Shown here: positions 1-7,224 of the stretch, piece by piece
Layout: each line of letters begins with the position of its first letter
How positions within the stretch are numbered: position 1 is the stretch's first letter
Assembly: GCA_001771975.1 (NCBI GenBank)
Contig: MERE01000040.1
Coordinates: 1-7,835, forward strand
Source of the DNA: Betaproteobacteria bacterium RIFCSPLOWO2_02_FULL_68_150
GTDB lineage: Bacteria; Pseudomonadota; Gammaproteobacteria; Burkholderiales; SG8-39
Reading direction: 5' to 3'
Length of the DNA: 7,835 nt
Position numbers and translations under genes: made by a program
The notes under the pieces: generated by a model
The model's input: the letters and a program-made list of their open reading frames with translations, nothing else
Told to the model about the DNA's origin: nothing
The model's database searches: none

Positions 1-505
1 GCCGGCCTCTGCCATGCTCGGCCGTCCGGGAGACGGTTTTGCGGTCGCCATGGGCACGCTCGACGTCTTTCGCACCACCGTGGGTGCCGCGGCGCTCGGC
101 TTTGCCCGGCGCGCGCTCGCCGAAGCGCTCGCACGCGTCAACGAGCGCGAGGCATTCGGGCAGAAACTCAGAGCGTTTCAACTCACGCAGGCAAAGATCG
201 CCGACATGGCCGTGGGGGTCGATGCCGCGGCGCTGTTGGTCTACCGCGCGGCCTGGACGCGCGACACGACCGGGCGACGCATCACGCGCGAGGCTTCCAT
301 GGCGAAGCTGTTCGCGACCGAGAGTGCGCAGCAGGTCATCGACATGGCGGTGCAGCTGTTCGGCGGCACCGGGGTGATTTACGGCAGGCCGGTGGAAACT
401 CTTTACCGGGAGATCCGGGCCCTGCGGATCTACGAGGGCACCAGCGAGATCCAGAGACTGGTGATTGCGAACGAAGTGCTGAAGGCGGCCGCGAACCCGG
501 GATGA
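1..505 (+). CDS. Acyl-CoA dehydrogenase, C-terminal part (5' truncated by window edge)
   Basis: This is the C-terminal portion of an FAD-dependent acyl-CoA dehydrogenase, which introduces an alpha-beta double bond into an acyl-CoA and passes electrons to electron-transfer flavoprotein. The reading frame is open from base 2, and conserved sequence precedes the first ATG at 14, so the true start lies upstream. About 167 residues are visible, covering roughly the last beta strand region and the C-terminal helical domain of a protein normally about 380-400 residues long. Family landmarks are NEREAFGQ (FAD and subunit contacts), QLFGGTG near 354-374, and IYEGTSEIQR near 428-457. The Glu of YEG, codon 434-436, aligns with the catalytic base of medium-chain acyl-CoA dehydrogenase (Glu376). 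The stop overlaps the ligase start as ATGA, so the two are probably translated together. Chain length or ring specificity cannot be judged from this part. Confidence 0.93.
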   Translation, partial: PASAMLGRPGDGFAVAMGTLDVFRTTVGAAALGFARRALAEALARVNEREAFGQKLRAFQLTQAKIADMAVGVDAAALLVYRAAWTRDTTGRRITREASMAKLFATESAQQVIDMAVQLFGGTGVIYGRPVETLYREIRALRIYEGTSEIQRLVIANEVLKAAANPG

Positions 506-2436
506 CAGCGGGCGCCGAAGCGACGATCTGTCCCCTTCCGGCGGAGTTGCGGTTGCGCACGATTCCGGGGCAACTGGCGCTGCGCGGCCGCGTAACGCCG
601 CACACGGTAGCCTATCGGGCGAAGATCCGCGGCATCTATTGCGAACGTAGTTGGGTCGATTTCCGGGATCTGGTTGCCGCATTCGCTTTCGCGGTGCGTG
701 CGCTTGGCCTCGCCAAGGGCGACCGGGTTGCGATCATGGGGGATTGCTGCGAGGGATGGACGATCGCGGATCTTGGCGTCCAGTGCGCCGGCGGCATCAG
801 CTACGGCATCTATCCCACGGCCTCCGCTGCGGAAGTGAAGTTCCAGGTCGACCACGGCGGCGCGGTCATGTTCGTGGCCGAGAACCAGGAGTACGTCGAC
901 AAGATCCTCGCCATCGAAGGCGAATTGCCGGCGCTGCGCTGGATCGTGGTGATCGATACCACGGGCATGTTCGCCTACGGGCACCCCAAGCTGATCGCCT
1001 TCGACGCGCTGCTGGAGGCCGGCCGCAGCGAGGCGAGCCGTCCTGGCGCCTTTGAGAAGCTCATCGCCGATGTGCGCCCCATGGATCCGGCCTTCATGGT
1101 CTATACCTCGGGTACCACCGGAAACCCGAAGGGCGTCGTCGTCAGCCACGGCAAGCATCTCGCGGCGGCCAGCGTCTTTGTTTCGCATTACCCGACGTTG
1201 GGCAGCGATGCGCATCGCGCGGTCGCGTTCCTGCCCCTGGGTCACGTGATGGGGCGTATCTCGACCATCACGCTACCGCTCCTCGGACATATGGTGCCGC
1301 ATTACGGCGAGAGCCTGGAGGACGTGCCGAGAACCTTGTTCGAGGTCGCGCCGACGTTTCTGTTCACGGTTCCCCGCTATTTGCAGAAATATGCCGCCGG
1401 GGTGCTGGTGGGAATCGAGAACACCACCCGGCTGAAGCGCGCCGTCTACAACGTCGCGTTTGCATTCGGAACCCGCCATGCCGCGCGGCGCTGGAACGGG
1501 CGCACGCACGTGTGGGACCGGCTGCTCTACGCGCTGGCGTACCTGCTTGCGTTCCGCCCCATCCTCAACAAGATGGGCTTCGATCAGCTGCGCCTCGCGA
1601 TCATCGGCGGTGCCGCGGCGGGACGCGAACTGTCTGCCGTGTGGCAGATCTGGGGTCTCAACGTGATCGAAGTCTTCGGCCAGACCGAGACGGCGGGCGC
1701 GATGATCACCGGGCAGCGCAGCCCTTTTCCGCTGCCCGGGCACGTCGGCGTGCCGCCCGCAGGCTGGGAGGTGAAGCTCGGTGAGGACGGCGAAATTCTG
1801 GTGCGCTCAGCGGATCTGTTCGAGGGTTATTGGTGCGATCCGGCGGCCACCGCAGAGACCGTCGATGCCGATGGCTGGCTGCACACGGGCGACATCGGCG
1901 CGTGGCAGCACGGACACCTGCAGATCGTGGATCGGGCGCGCGATATCATTGTCACGACCGGCGGCAAGAGCGTCAGTCCGACCTACGTCGAGTCGCAACT
2001 TCGCGCGAGTCCTTTCATCAGCGAGGCGGTCGTATTCGGCGACGGCCGCAAATACCTGACGGCGCTGATCGAGCTCGAGTTCGACACGGTGTCGGATTGG
2101 GCGACGCGCCGCAACATCGCGTACGCCGGATTCACCAGCCTGACGCGCGCCGGCGAGGTCGTCAAGCTGATCGAACGCGAGATCGCGTCGGCCAATGCGA
2201 ACCTGGCGCGCGTCGAGCAGATCAAGGCCTTCCGGATCATTCCCAAGGTCCTCGATCCCGAGGAGGAGGGTGAGCCGATCACGCCGACACGCAAGATCAA
2301 GCGCAAGTTCATGTACCAGAAGTTCCGCGACCTGGTCGAATCGATGTACGGCCACGAGGAGGAGGACCGGTTGCACAGCGTGCTTGGGCAGGCATTCGAA
2401 TCCATGCCGGGCGAGTTTCATTCGCGGGCAATCTAG
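502..2436 (+). CDS. AMP-forming acyl-CoA synthetase (long-chain fatty acid-CoA ligase-like)
   Basis: This 644-residue member of the ANL adenylate-forming superfamily should activate a carboxylic acid with ATP to an acyl-AMP and then to a CoA thioester. Motifs appear in the expected order: P-loop YTSGTTGNPKG at residues 201-211, FGQTET at 392-397, DGWLHTGDIG at 457-466, the hinge stretch VDRARDIIVTTGGK at 476-489, and the C-terminal TPTRKIKRK at 594-602, whose Lys598 is the likely adenylation lysine. The length and the long segment between the P-loop and FGQTET resemble the FadD15/AAE15-like long-chain ligases more than short aromatic ligases. There is no signal peptide, so the enzyme is cytoplasmic or membrane-associated. 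ATG 502 overlaps the dehydrogenase stop by four bases; its own ribosome binding site is weak, which suggests translational coupling. Lying just upstream of an importer, it probably activates the imported acid. The substrate is unknown, and 'long-chain' is a family label. Confidence 0.93.
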   Translation: MTAGAEATICPLPAELRLRTIPGQLALRGRVTPHTVAYRAKIRGIYCERSWVDFRDLVAAFAFAVRALGLAKGDRVAIMGDCCEGWTIADLGVQCAGGISYGIYPTASAAEVKFQVDHGGAVMFVAENQEYVDKILAIEGELPALRWIVVIDTTGMFAYGHPKLIAFDALLEAGRSEASRPGAFEKLIADVRPMDPAFMVYTSGTTGNPKGVVVSHGKHLAAASVFVSHYPTLGSDAHRAVAFLPLGHVMGRISTITLPLLGHMVPHYGESLEDVPRTLFEVAPTFLFTVPRYLQKYAAGVLVGIENTTRLKRAVYNVAFAFGTRHAARRWNGRTHVWDRLLYALAYLLAFRPILNKMGFDQLRLAIIGGAAAGRELSAVWQIWGLNVIEVFGQTETAGAMITGQRSPFPLPGHVGVPPAGWEVKLGEDGEILVRSADLFEGYWCDPAATAETVDADGWLHTGDIGAWQHGHLQIVDRARDIIVTTGGKSVSPTYVESQLRASPFISEAVVFGDGRKYLTALIELEFDTVSDWATRRNIAYAGFTSLTRAGEVVKLIEREIASANANLARVEQIKAFRIIPKVLDPEEEGEPITPTRKIKRKFMYQKFRDLVESMYGHEEEDRLHSVLGQAFESMPGEFHSRAI

Positions 2437-2457
2437 GCGCAATACCGCAAGGACCAC

Positions 2458-2465
2458 AAAGGAGG
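2458..2465 (+). promoter_or_regulatory. Strong ribosome binding site for the substrate-binding protein
   Basis: AAAGGAGG lies five bases before ATG 2471 and matches the anti-Shine-Dalgarno sequence closely. It fixes the start at 2471 even though the frame stays open upstream into the ligase gene. It is among the strongest such sites in the window, as expected for a binding protein needed in excess over its membrane complex. Confidence 0.85.
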
Positions 2466-2470
2466 ACACG

Positions 2471-3634
2471 ATGAGGAAAATGATTGCAGGCTATTTGATC
2501 GCGTGCACCACGCTCGTTCCAGGCGCCGCCGCTGCCGCGGATGCCTATGTGCTCGGTCTTACCGGCGACATGACCGGGCGCGACTCGGCCAACTCGGGCG
2601 CGGCGGCCGATGGCATCCGCATCTACTTCGAGCGGCTGAACGCCAAGGGCGGCATCAACGGCAGGAAAGTGGAAGTGCTGATGCGCGACAACCAGTCCGA
2701 ACCCTCTCGCGCCGCCACCGACGCGCAGGTGTTCGTCAACAACGACGACCTGCAGTTGATCATCTCCGCGTCGCTGTCGAGCACCTATGCGCCCACCATC
2801 GCCGAGGCGAAGCGCAAGGGGGTGCCGATCCTGTTCTCTGCCGGGGTGTGTCCGACCGACGTTTTTCCGCCGAAAGCCGATCCGCTGCTGTTTTGCACCA
2901 GTGGCTACGCCGCGGAAAAGGATGTCGAATTCGCCGTGGATTACATGCGCAAGATGACCTCGGGCCAATTCAAGCTGGGGCTGGTGTCGATGGCCATTCC
3001 GATCTCGCGCGGGGGCATGGAGCACGCCGCCAAGTACTCGGCCGGGAAGAACATCCAGGTGATCGGCCACGAGTCGGCACCGCCGCCCACCGTCAACTAT
3101 GCCCCCTACGCCACCAAGCTGAAGGATGCGGGAGCCGATTGGGTGCTGTCGTGGGCGCCGTGGGTGACCCAGGTCAAGACCTTCGAGGCGCTGCGCCAGC
3201 AGGGTTGGAGCGGAAGATTCATCTCGTACGGTCACAACGTCGCCGAAGAGGAGCTGAAGCGCATCAAGGACCCCGGATTCCTCGTATTTACCACCAACGC
3301 CATGTTCAGCGATAACCAACCGATCCACGGCGAGATCCAGGCTGCCGCGGCCGGGAAGACCAAGTACCCGTACACCTATCTGAACGAAGGGTGGATTGCG
3401 GCGACCGTGATCGAGGCGGCGCTGAAGAAAGTGGCCTGGCCTCCCAGCCGCGCCAAGGTGGCCGAAGCCATGAACGCGCTCACGGTCGATCTGAGCGGCT
3501 TGCGCGGCGGCGCGATCGTCTGGAGCGGCCAGAACCACTACCGCCAGGACCTGTACTACCGGGTCTACGGTTGGGATGGCGCGACCAATCGCGTCAAGAC
3601 CGTAGCCGACTGGGTGAACAAGCCCGTCAATTAG
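2471..3634 (+). CDS. ABC transporter substrate-binding protein, LivK/HAAT type (Peripla_BP_6)
   Basis: A 387-residue periplasmic binding protein of type I fold that delivers a ligand to the LivHM-type permease. The N-terminus is a Sec signal: RK at residues 2-3, a hydrophobic stretch, then an Ala-rich region ending near residue 23 before DAYVLG, so cleavage is probably around residues 21-24. The mature start has the family pattern 'hydrophobic strand, LTGDMTG, then NSGAAADG', followed by INGRKVEVLMRDNQSEP and a first-lobe ligand region near residues 97-106. Two cysteines, 127 and 142, remain in the mature protein, 15 residues apart, and could form a disulfide. The length is normal for the family. 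It follows the ligase after a 34-base gap with no visible terminator. HAAT binding proteins accept branched-chain amino acids, amides, aromatic acids and other carboxylates; the neighbouring CoA ligase and dehydrogenase favour an organic acid here. That substrate statement is inference. Confidence 0.93.
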   Translation: MRKMIAGYLIACTTLVPGAAAAADAYVLGLTGDMTGRDSANSGAAADGIRIYFERLNAKGGINGRKVEVLMRDNQSEPSRAATDAQVFVNNDDLQLIISASLSSTYAPTIAEAKRKGVPILFSAGVCPTDVFPPKADPLLFCTSGYAAEKDVEFAVDYMRKMTSGQFKLGLVSMAIPISRGGMEHAAKYSAGKNIQVIGHESAPPPTVNYAPYATKLKDAGADWVLSWAPWVTQVKTFEALRQQGWSGRFISYGHNVAEEELKRIKDPGFLVFTTNAMFSDNQPIHGEIQAAAAGKTKYPYTYLNEGWIAATVIEAALKKVAWPPSRAKVAEAMNALTVDLSGLRGGAIVWSGQNHYRQDLYYRVYGWDGATNRVKTVADWVNKPVN

Positions 3635-3651
3635 AGCCGCGGCCAGGCGAC

Positions 3652-3657
3652 GGAGAG
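3652..3657 (+). promoter_or_regulatory. Candidate ribosome binding site supporting a CTG start for the LivH-type permease
   Basis: GGAGAG sits four bases before CTG 3662. This spacing favours initiation at or near 3662 rather than at GTG 3725, which has no good Shine-Dalgarno sequence close before it. The support is circumstantial because CTG initiation is rare. Confidence 0.45.
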
Positions 3658-3661
3658 TGCG

Positions 3662-4534
3662 CTGCAGACCCTGGTCAACATCGTTGTCCTGACTGCGATC
3701 TACGCGCTGATCAGCAGCGGCTACGTGCTGATCTATCGGGTCAGCCGCGTACTCAACCTCGCCCACGGCGAGCTCATGATGCTCGCCGCGTACATCCTCA
3801 TTTCCCTGACCACGCTGTTGGGCAGCCATCCGGTCGGCGCGCTGGCCGGCGCGGTGGCGCTGAGCCTGCTGGTGGGTCTCGTGCTCTACGTCGTGCTGAT
3901 GCGCCGCATGACGGGCGAGCTGGTGATTGCTGCGGTGCTGGTGACCATCGCGCTCGGCATCCTGCTGCGCGGCGTCATGGTGCTGGGCTGGACCGGACGG
4001 ACCTACCACCCCATGCAGCAGCTCGGATGGGAGAACAAGGCGATTGCCCTCGGCGGCGGCATGACCGCCTCTACGGTCGCTTTGGCGACCGTCGGCATGG
4101 CAGTGCTCCTGTATTGCGGCTTGTTCGCATTCTTTCAGTTCACCCAATGGGGCGTGCGCATGCGTGCCGTGGGCGAGAACCCCCTGCTTGCATCGCAGCG
4201 CGGTATCGCGCTGCACGCGACCTACGCGCTCGCCTGGGCGCTGGCAACGCTTACCGGCGGCCTGGCCGGAATCCTGATCGCGCTCGACTCCGGCCTCGAC
4301 ACGACGATGGCGGTGGTCGGGCTGAAGGCTTTTCCGGCGGCGCTGGTCGGCGGTCTGGGTAGCCTGCGCGGAGCCGTCGTCGGCTCGATGATCGTCGCGG
4401 CAGCCGAGGTGCTGGCGATTCACTACATCGATCCCCTGGTGAGCGACGTCGTACCGTTCGTGGTTCTGATCGTCATGCTGCTGATCCGTCCTTGGGGCCT
4501 GTTCGGCACCGAGGAGGAAATCGAGCGGGTCTGA
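3662..4534 (+). CDS. ABC transporter inner-membrane permease, LivH type
   Basis: One of the two membrane subunits that form the translocation path of a HAAT-family importer. From CTG 3662 the product is 290 residues, which fits LivH proteins, with about eight hydrophobic segments. Landmarks are the first membrane segment at residues 4-25, the LNLAHGE motif at 31-37, the cytoplasmic RAVGENPLLASQRGI stretch from residue 168 that probably contacts the ATPases, and GGLGSLRG at 230-237. The start is uncertain. No ATG, GTG or TTG occurs in frame between the previous stop (3632-3634) and GTG 3725, and GTG 3725 falls inside the first membrane segment. Conserved family sequence (LQTLVNIVVLTAIYALISSGY) lies before it, so I place the start at CTG 3662, behind a GGAGAG. 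A sequencing indel or another unusual start is possible. The identity of the gene is secure; its 5' end is not. Confidence 0.9.
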   Translation: MQTLVNIVVLTAIYALISSGYVLIYRVSRVLNLAHGELMMLAAYILISLTTLLGSHPVGALAGAVALSLLVGLVLYVVLMRRMTGELVIAAVLVTIALGILLRGVMVLGWTGRTYHPMQQLGWENKAIALGGGMTASTVALATVGMAVLLYCGLFAFFQFTQWGVRMRAVGENPLLASQRGIALHATYALAWALATLTGGLAGILIALDSGLDTTMAVVGLKAFPAALVGGLGSLRGAVVGSMIVAAAEVLAIHYIDPLVSDVVPFVVLIVMLLIRPWGLFGTEEEIERV

Positions 4535-4537
4535 CCG

Positions 4538-5608
4538 ATGGCCTACGCGAGCGGCTATTTCAAGACCGGGTACGCGGTGGAACTGCGTCTGGTGGAGACG
4601 CGCCTGCAATGGACCTCCCTCGCTGCGCTGCTGGTCCTGCTCGCGGCGTTTCCGTTCGTCGCGCCCGCCTTCGTGATCGGCATCGCCAACCAGGTGTTTC
4701 TGGCGATCGTAGGGGCGGCCGCGCTGATGCTGCTCATGGGCTATGCCGGGCAAATCTCGCTCGGCCATGCCGGGCTTCTGGCCGCTGGCGCGCTGAGCAC
4801 CGGCATTCTGTTCAAGGAAACCGGCGCCGCGTTCTGGGTCACGCTGCCGGCATCGGCGGCGGTCGGGGCGCTGCTCGGCGTCGTGTTCGGGCTGCCGTCG
4901 CTTCGCCTCAAGGGACTTTACCTCGCGGTGACGACGCTCGCGCTGCATTTCGTGGTGGCGTTCGTCGGGGGCGAATACGAAACCCGCCGGGGTTTCTCGA
5001 GCGGCATCGTGATCCCTCCACCCTCGCTCGGCAGCTTCACTTTGGTGGAACAGTCTCACTGGTATTTCCTGCTGCTTGCGCTCGATGTGCTGGTCATCCT
5101 GTTCTGCCTGAACCTGCTGCGCAGCCGCACCGGGCGCGCCCTCATTGCGATCCGCGACCATGACGTGGTCGCCGAGGCGCTCGGCATCCCGGTCAGGCAG
5201 CATAAGCTGGCGGCGTTCGTCATCTCCTCGACGCTGACCTCGATCGCGGGCAGCGTGCTCGCGTACTACCGCGGCTTCGTCTCGATCGAGGCGTTCACGC
5301 TCTACCTGACGATCGATTACGTGGCGATGGTGATCATCGGCGGCATGGGTTCGATGCTGGGCGTGGTGCTCGGCGCCGCGTTCGTGGTCAGCTTTCCGCA
5401 CGTCATCGAGGCGCTGGTGCGCTCGATTCCGTGGTCGCAGGCCATTGCCAACGAGATCTTTGCCGTCAACTACGCCGCGTTCGGGCTGATCATGATCCTG
5501 TTCCTGGTGTTCGAGCCGCTGGGGCTGGTCGGCATCTGGAGGCGCGTGCGCAACTACTTTCTGCTCTGGCCTTTTCGCCAGACCACGGTGGGCGGCGGAG
5601 GCGCTTAG
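4538..5608 (+). CDS. ABC transporter inner-membrane permease, LivM type
   Basis: The second membrane subunit, 356 residues, which pairs with the LivH-type protein. It has an N-terminal cytoplasmic stretch of about 25 residues (YFKTGYAVELRLVETRLQW), typical of the longer LivM proteins, then multiple hydrophobic segments. Signature sequences are GYAGQISLGHAG from residue 68, the cytoplasmic RDHDVVAEALGIPVRQHKLA region from residue 206, expected to touch the ATPases, and GGMGSMLG from 268. ATG 4538 lies only three bases after the livH stop. A purine-rich GAGGAGG at 4511-4517 is too far upstream to be an ideal ribosome binding site, so coupling to livH translation is likely. Length and motif order are normal and I see no truncation. 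Substrate is unknown, as for the rest of the complex. Confidence 0.94.
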   Translation: MAYASGYFKTGYAVELRLVETRLQWTSLAALLVLLAAFPFVAPAFVIGIANQVFLAIVGAAALMLLMGYAGQISLGHAGLLAAGALSTGILFKETGAAFWVTLPASAAVGALLGVVFGLPSLRLKGLYLAVTTLALHFVVAFVGGEYETRRGFSSGIVIPPPSLGSFTLVEQSHWYFLLLALDVLVILFCLNLLRSRTGRALIAIRDHDVVAEALGIPVRQHKLAAFVISSTLTSIAGSVLAYYRGFVSIEAFTLYLTIDYVAMVIIGGMGSMLGVVLGAAFVVSFPHVIEALVRSIPWSQAIANEIFAVNYAAFGLIMILFLVFEPLGLVGIWRRVRNYFLLWPFRQTTVGGGGA

Positions 5609-5611
5609 GGT

Positions 5612-6427
5612 ATGAATGCTGCCGCGCCGTTGCTCAGGCTCGAACAGGTCGAGGTGGTCTACCAGAAGGTCATCACCGCGGTCCATGGCGTGTCGCTCGA
5701 GGTCCCTGCGGGACAGATCGTCGTGCTGCTGGGAGCGAACGGCGCAGGAAAGACGACCACGCTGCGCGCGGTGACCGGTTTTCTCGGCTCCGACGATGCG
5801 CGGGTGACCGACGGAAAAATCTGGTTCGAGGCGCACGCGATCGAGAACTGCCCGCCCCATACGGTGGCTGCTCGCGGCATCGCCCTCGTGCCCGAACGCC
5901 GCAAGGTCTTCGAGACGTTGACCGTGCTCGAGAATCTCCAGGCCGCGGTGCCTTCCGGTATTCGCGGCCGCGCGGCCCGGCGCGAGCGCATCGACCAGGT
6001 ATTCGATCAGTTTCCCCGCCTGGCGCCGGCGCGCGGGCGGCTCGCCGGATACCTGTCGGGGGGCGAGCGACAGATGCTGGCGATGGGCTCGGCGCTGATC
6101 GGCGCGCCCCGCCTGCTGCTCGTCGATGAAATGAGCCTGGGGCTTGCGCCCCGCATTGTCGAGGAATTGCTGGAACGACTGGTCGCGCTGAAGAAGGCGC
6201 TCGGCCTCACGGTGCTGCTGGTGGAGCAAAGCGCCCATCTCGCGCTCGAAGTCGCCGATTACGGCTACATCATGGAAAGCGGCCGCGTCGTCCTGGACGG
6301 CACTGCGGAACGTCTGCGGGGTCACGGCGACGTGCAGGAATTCTATCTCGGCATGGGCGGCGGGCCGGACCGCCGCAGCTACCGGGACGTCAAGCAGTAC
6401 CGGCGTAGCAGGAGGTGGTTTGGATAG
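5612..6427 (+). CDS. ABC transporter ATP-binding protein, LivF type, with basic C-terminal tail
   Basis: One of two ATPases that power the importer from the cytoplasmic face, 271 residues. Walker A is GANGAGKTT at residues 41-49, the signature LSGGERQ at 148-154, and Walker B LLLVDEMSLGLAP with Asp172 and Glu173. The canonical signature plus the SLGLAP stretch identify it as LivF rather than LivG. The switch (H-loop) position carries Gln206 in LVEQS, as in E. coli LivF, so this is a family trait. The residue after the catalytic Glu is Met174 where Pro is usual. The domain would normally end near YLG at 245-247; here a further 24 residues follow, rich in Arg and Lys (RRSYRDVKQYRRSRRWFG). ATG 5612 follows the livM stop by three bases, with GGAGG at 5597-5601. 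The gene precedes livG, the reverse of the E. coli order. Confidence 0.94.
   Translation: MNAAAPLLRLEQVEVVYQKVITAVHGVSLEVPAGQIVVLLGANGAGKTTTLRAVTGFLGSDDARVTDGKIWFEAHAIENCPPHTVAARGIALVPERRKVFETLTVLENLQAAVPSGIRGRAARRERIDQVFDQFPRLAPARGRLAGYLSGGERQMLAMGSALIGAPRLLLVDEMSLGLAPRIVEELLERLVALKKALGLTVLLVEQSAHLALEVADYGYIMESGRVVLDGTAERLRGHGDVQEFYLGMGGGPDRRSYRDVKQYRRSRRWFG
6410..6415 (+). promoter_or_regulatory. Ribosome binding site for the LivG-type ATPase, inside livF
   Basis: AGGAGG ends four bases before TTG 6420 and lies within the last codons of livF. It is the main reason for choosing TTG 6420 as the start, since no ATG or GTG is available in that frame nearby. Confidence 0.75.
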
Positions 6428-7217
6428 ACCCGGGTCGCTGTCCGTAGAGCGGCTGGCGCTGCATTTCGGCGGCCTGGCGGTGCTCGACGACATCTCTCTC
6501 GAGGTCCGTCCGGGGGAGCTGCTGGCGCTCATCGGCCCCAACGGCGCGGGCAAGACCAGCGTTCTCAATTGCATCAGCGGCCTGTACCGGCCGTTGCGGG
6601 GCCGCGTCGTCTTCGAAGCGCGCGAAATCACCGGCTTGGCCCCCCACTCGATTGCGAGCCTGGGGCTCGCGCGCACCTTCCAGCACGGCGGGCTGTTTGC
6701 GCATCTCACCGTGCTGCAGAACTTGCTGGTCGGCCGGCACGCGCACTTCCGCTCGAACGCGCTCTGGGACGGCCTGTTCCTCGGGCCGGCGCGCAGGAGC
6801 GAGATCGCCCAGCGCGACGAGGCGGAGAAGATCATCGAATTCTTCGAGATCGAGCGCTACCGGCACAGCGTTGTTGCGGGAATCCCGTTCGGCATTCAGA
6901 AGGTCGTAGGATTCGCGCGCGCGCTCGCCATGGGGCCGCGTCTGCTGCTGCTCGATGAGCCTTCTGCGGGGCTCAACCGCGAAGGCAAAGAGGACCTGGC
7001 CCGTTTCATCCTGCGGATCAAGCACGAGATGCACATCAGCATGATCTGGGTCGAGCACGACATGCAGATGGTGGCCGATCTCGCCGATCGCGTCTACGTG
7101 ATGGATTACGGCGAATACATCACCGACGGATCGCCCGACCAGGTGCTCCGCGACCCGCGGGTGGTCGAGATCTATCTGGGAAGCCAATCAGCTGAGCGCC
7201 GACATGAATCGGCGTAG
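6420..7217 (+). CDS. ABC transporter ATP-binding protein, LivG type
   Basis: The second ATPase of the importer, 265 residues. Walker A is GPNGAGKTS at residues 39-47, Walker B LLLLDEPSAGLN at 175-186 with Asp179 and Glu180, and the switch histidine is His213 in WVEHD. In place of the canonical LSGGQ signature there is IPFGIQK at 155-161; LivG proteins generally have a variant such as LPYGxQR, so part of this departure is a family feature. The LARTFQ stretch after Walker A is the Q-loop region. The start is TTG, overlapping the end of livF by eight bases behind AGGAGG, which implies coupled translation of the two ATPases. The C-terminus ends a short distance after the usual VVEIYLG. The TetR gene follows seven bases later. 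Confidence 0.93.
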   Translation: MDRPGSLSVERLALHFGGLAVLDDISLEVRPGELLALIGPNGAGKTSVLNCISGLYRPLRGRVVFEAREITGLAPHSIASLGLARTFQHGGLFAHLTVLQNLLVGRHAHFRSNALWDGLFLGPARRSEIAQRDEAEKIIEFFEIERYRHSVVAGIPFGIQKVVGFARALAMGPRLLLLDEPSAGLNREGKEDLARFILRIKHEMHISMIWVEHDMQMVADLADRVYVMDYGEYITDGSPDQVLRDPRVVEIYLGSQSAERRHESA

Positions 7218-7219
7218 GA
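7216..7219 (+). promoter_or_regulatory. Candidate ribosome binding site for the TetR gene
   Basis: AGGA overlaps the livG stop codon and lies five bases before ATG 7225. It favours 7225 over the in-frame ATG at 7204, which would overlap livG and has only a weak GAG upstream. Confidence 0.5.
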
Positions 7220-7224
7220 CTGCC

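Noticed and set aside
430..1245. Minus-strand open frames opposite the ligase, and similar ones at 1273-1743, 1807-2469, 6390-7187 and 7120-7752
   Set aside because: They are shadows of strong forward genes in high-G+C sequence, lack family motifs, and have the low-complexity basic composition typical of antisense translations.
2195..2470. An extended N-terminus for the binding protein, beginning inside the ligase gene
   Set aside because: The extension is Arg/Ser-rich out-of-frame translation of the ligase end. ATG 2471 has a strong ribosome binding site and begins a proper signal peptide.
2437..2470. The 34-base gap after the ligase as a terminator or promoter
   Set aside because: I see no inverted repeat with a T-run and no convincing -35/-10 pair; it mainly holds the ribosome binding site for the next gene.
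2495..2508. Possible lipobox (LIAC, Cys12) making the binding protein a lipoprotein
   Set aside because: The cysteine is too close to the N-terminus, leaving too short a hydrophobic core before it, and a good Ala-X-Ala type cleavage region follows near residues 21-24.
2309..6835. A very long open frame on the minus strand (about 1508 codons)
   Set aside because: It lies opposite well-supported genes. The binding protein, livH, livM and livF all happen to share one forward reading frame, so one antisense frame stays free of stops through all four in this G/C-biased DNA. Its product is rich in Arg, His, Gln and Asp with no recognisable domain or signal.
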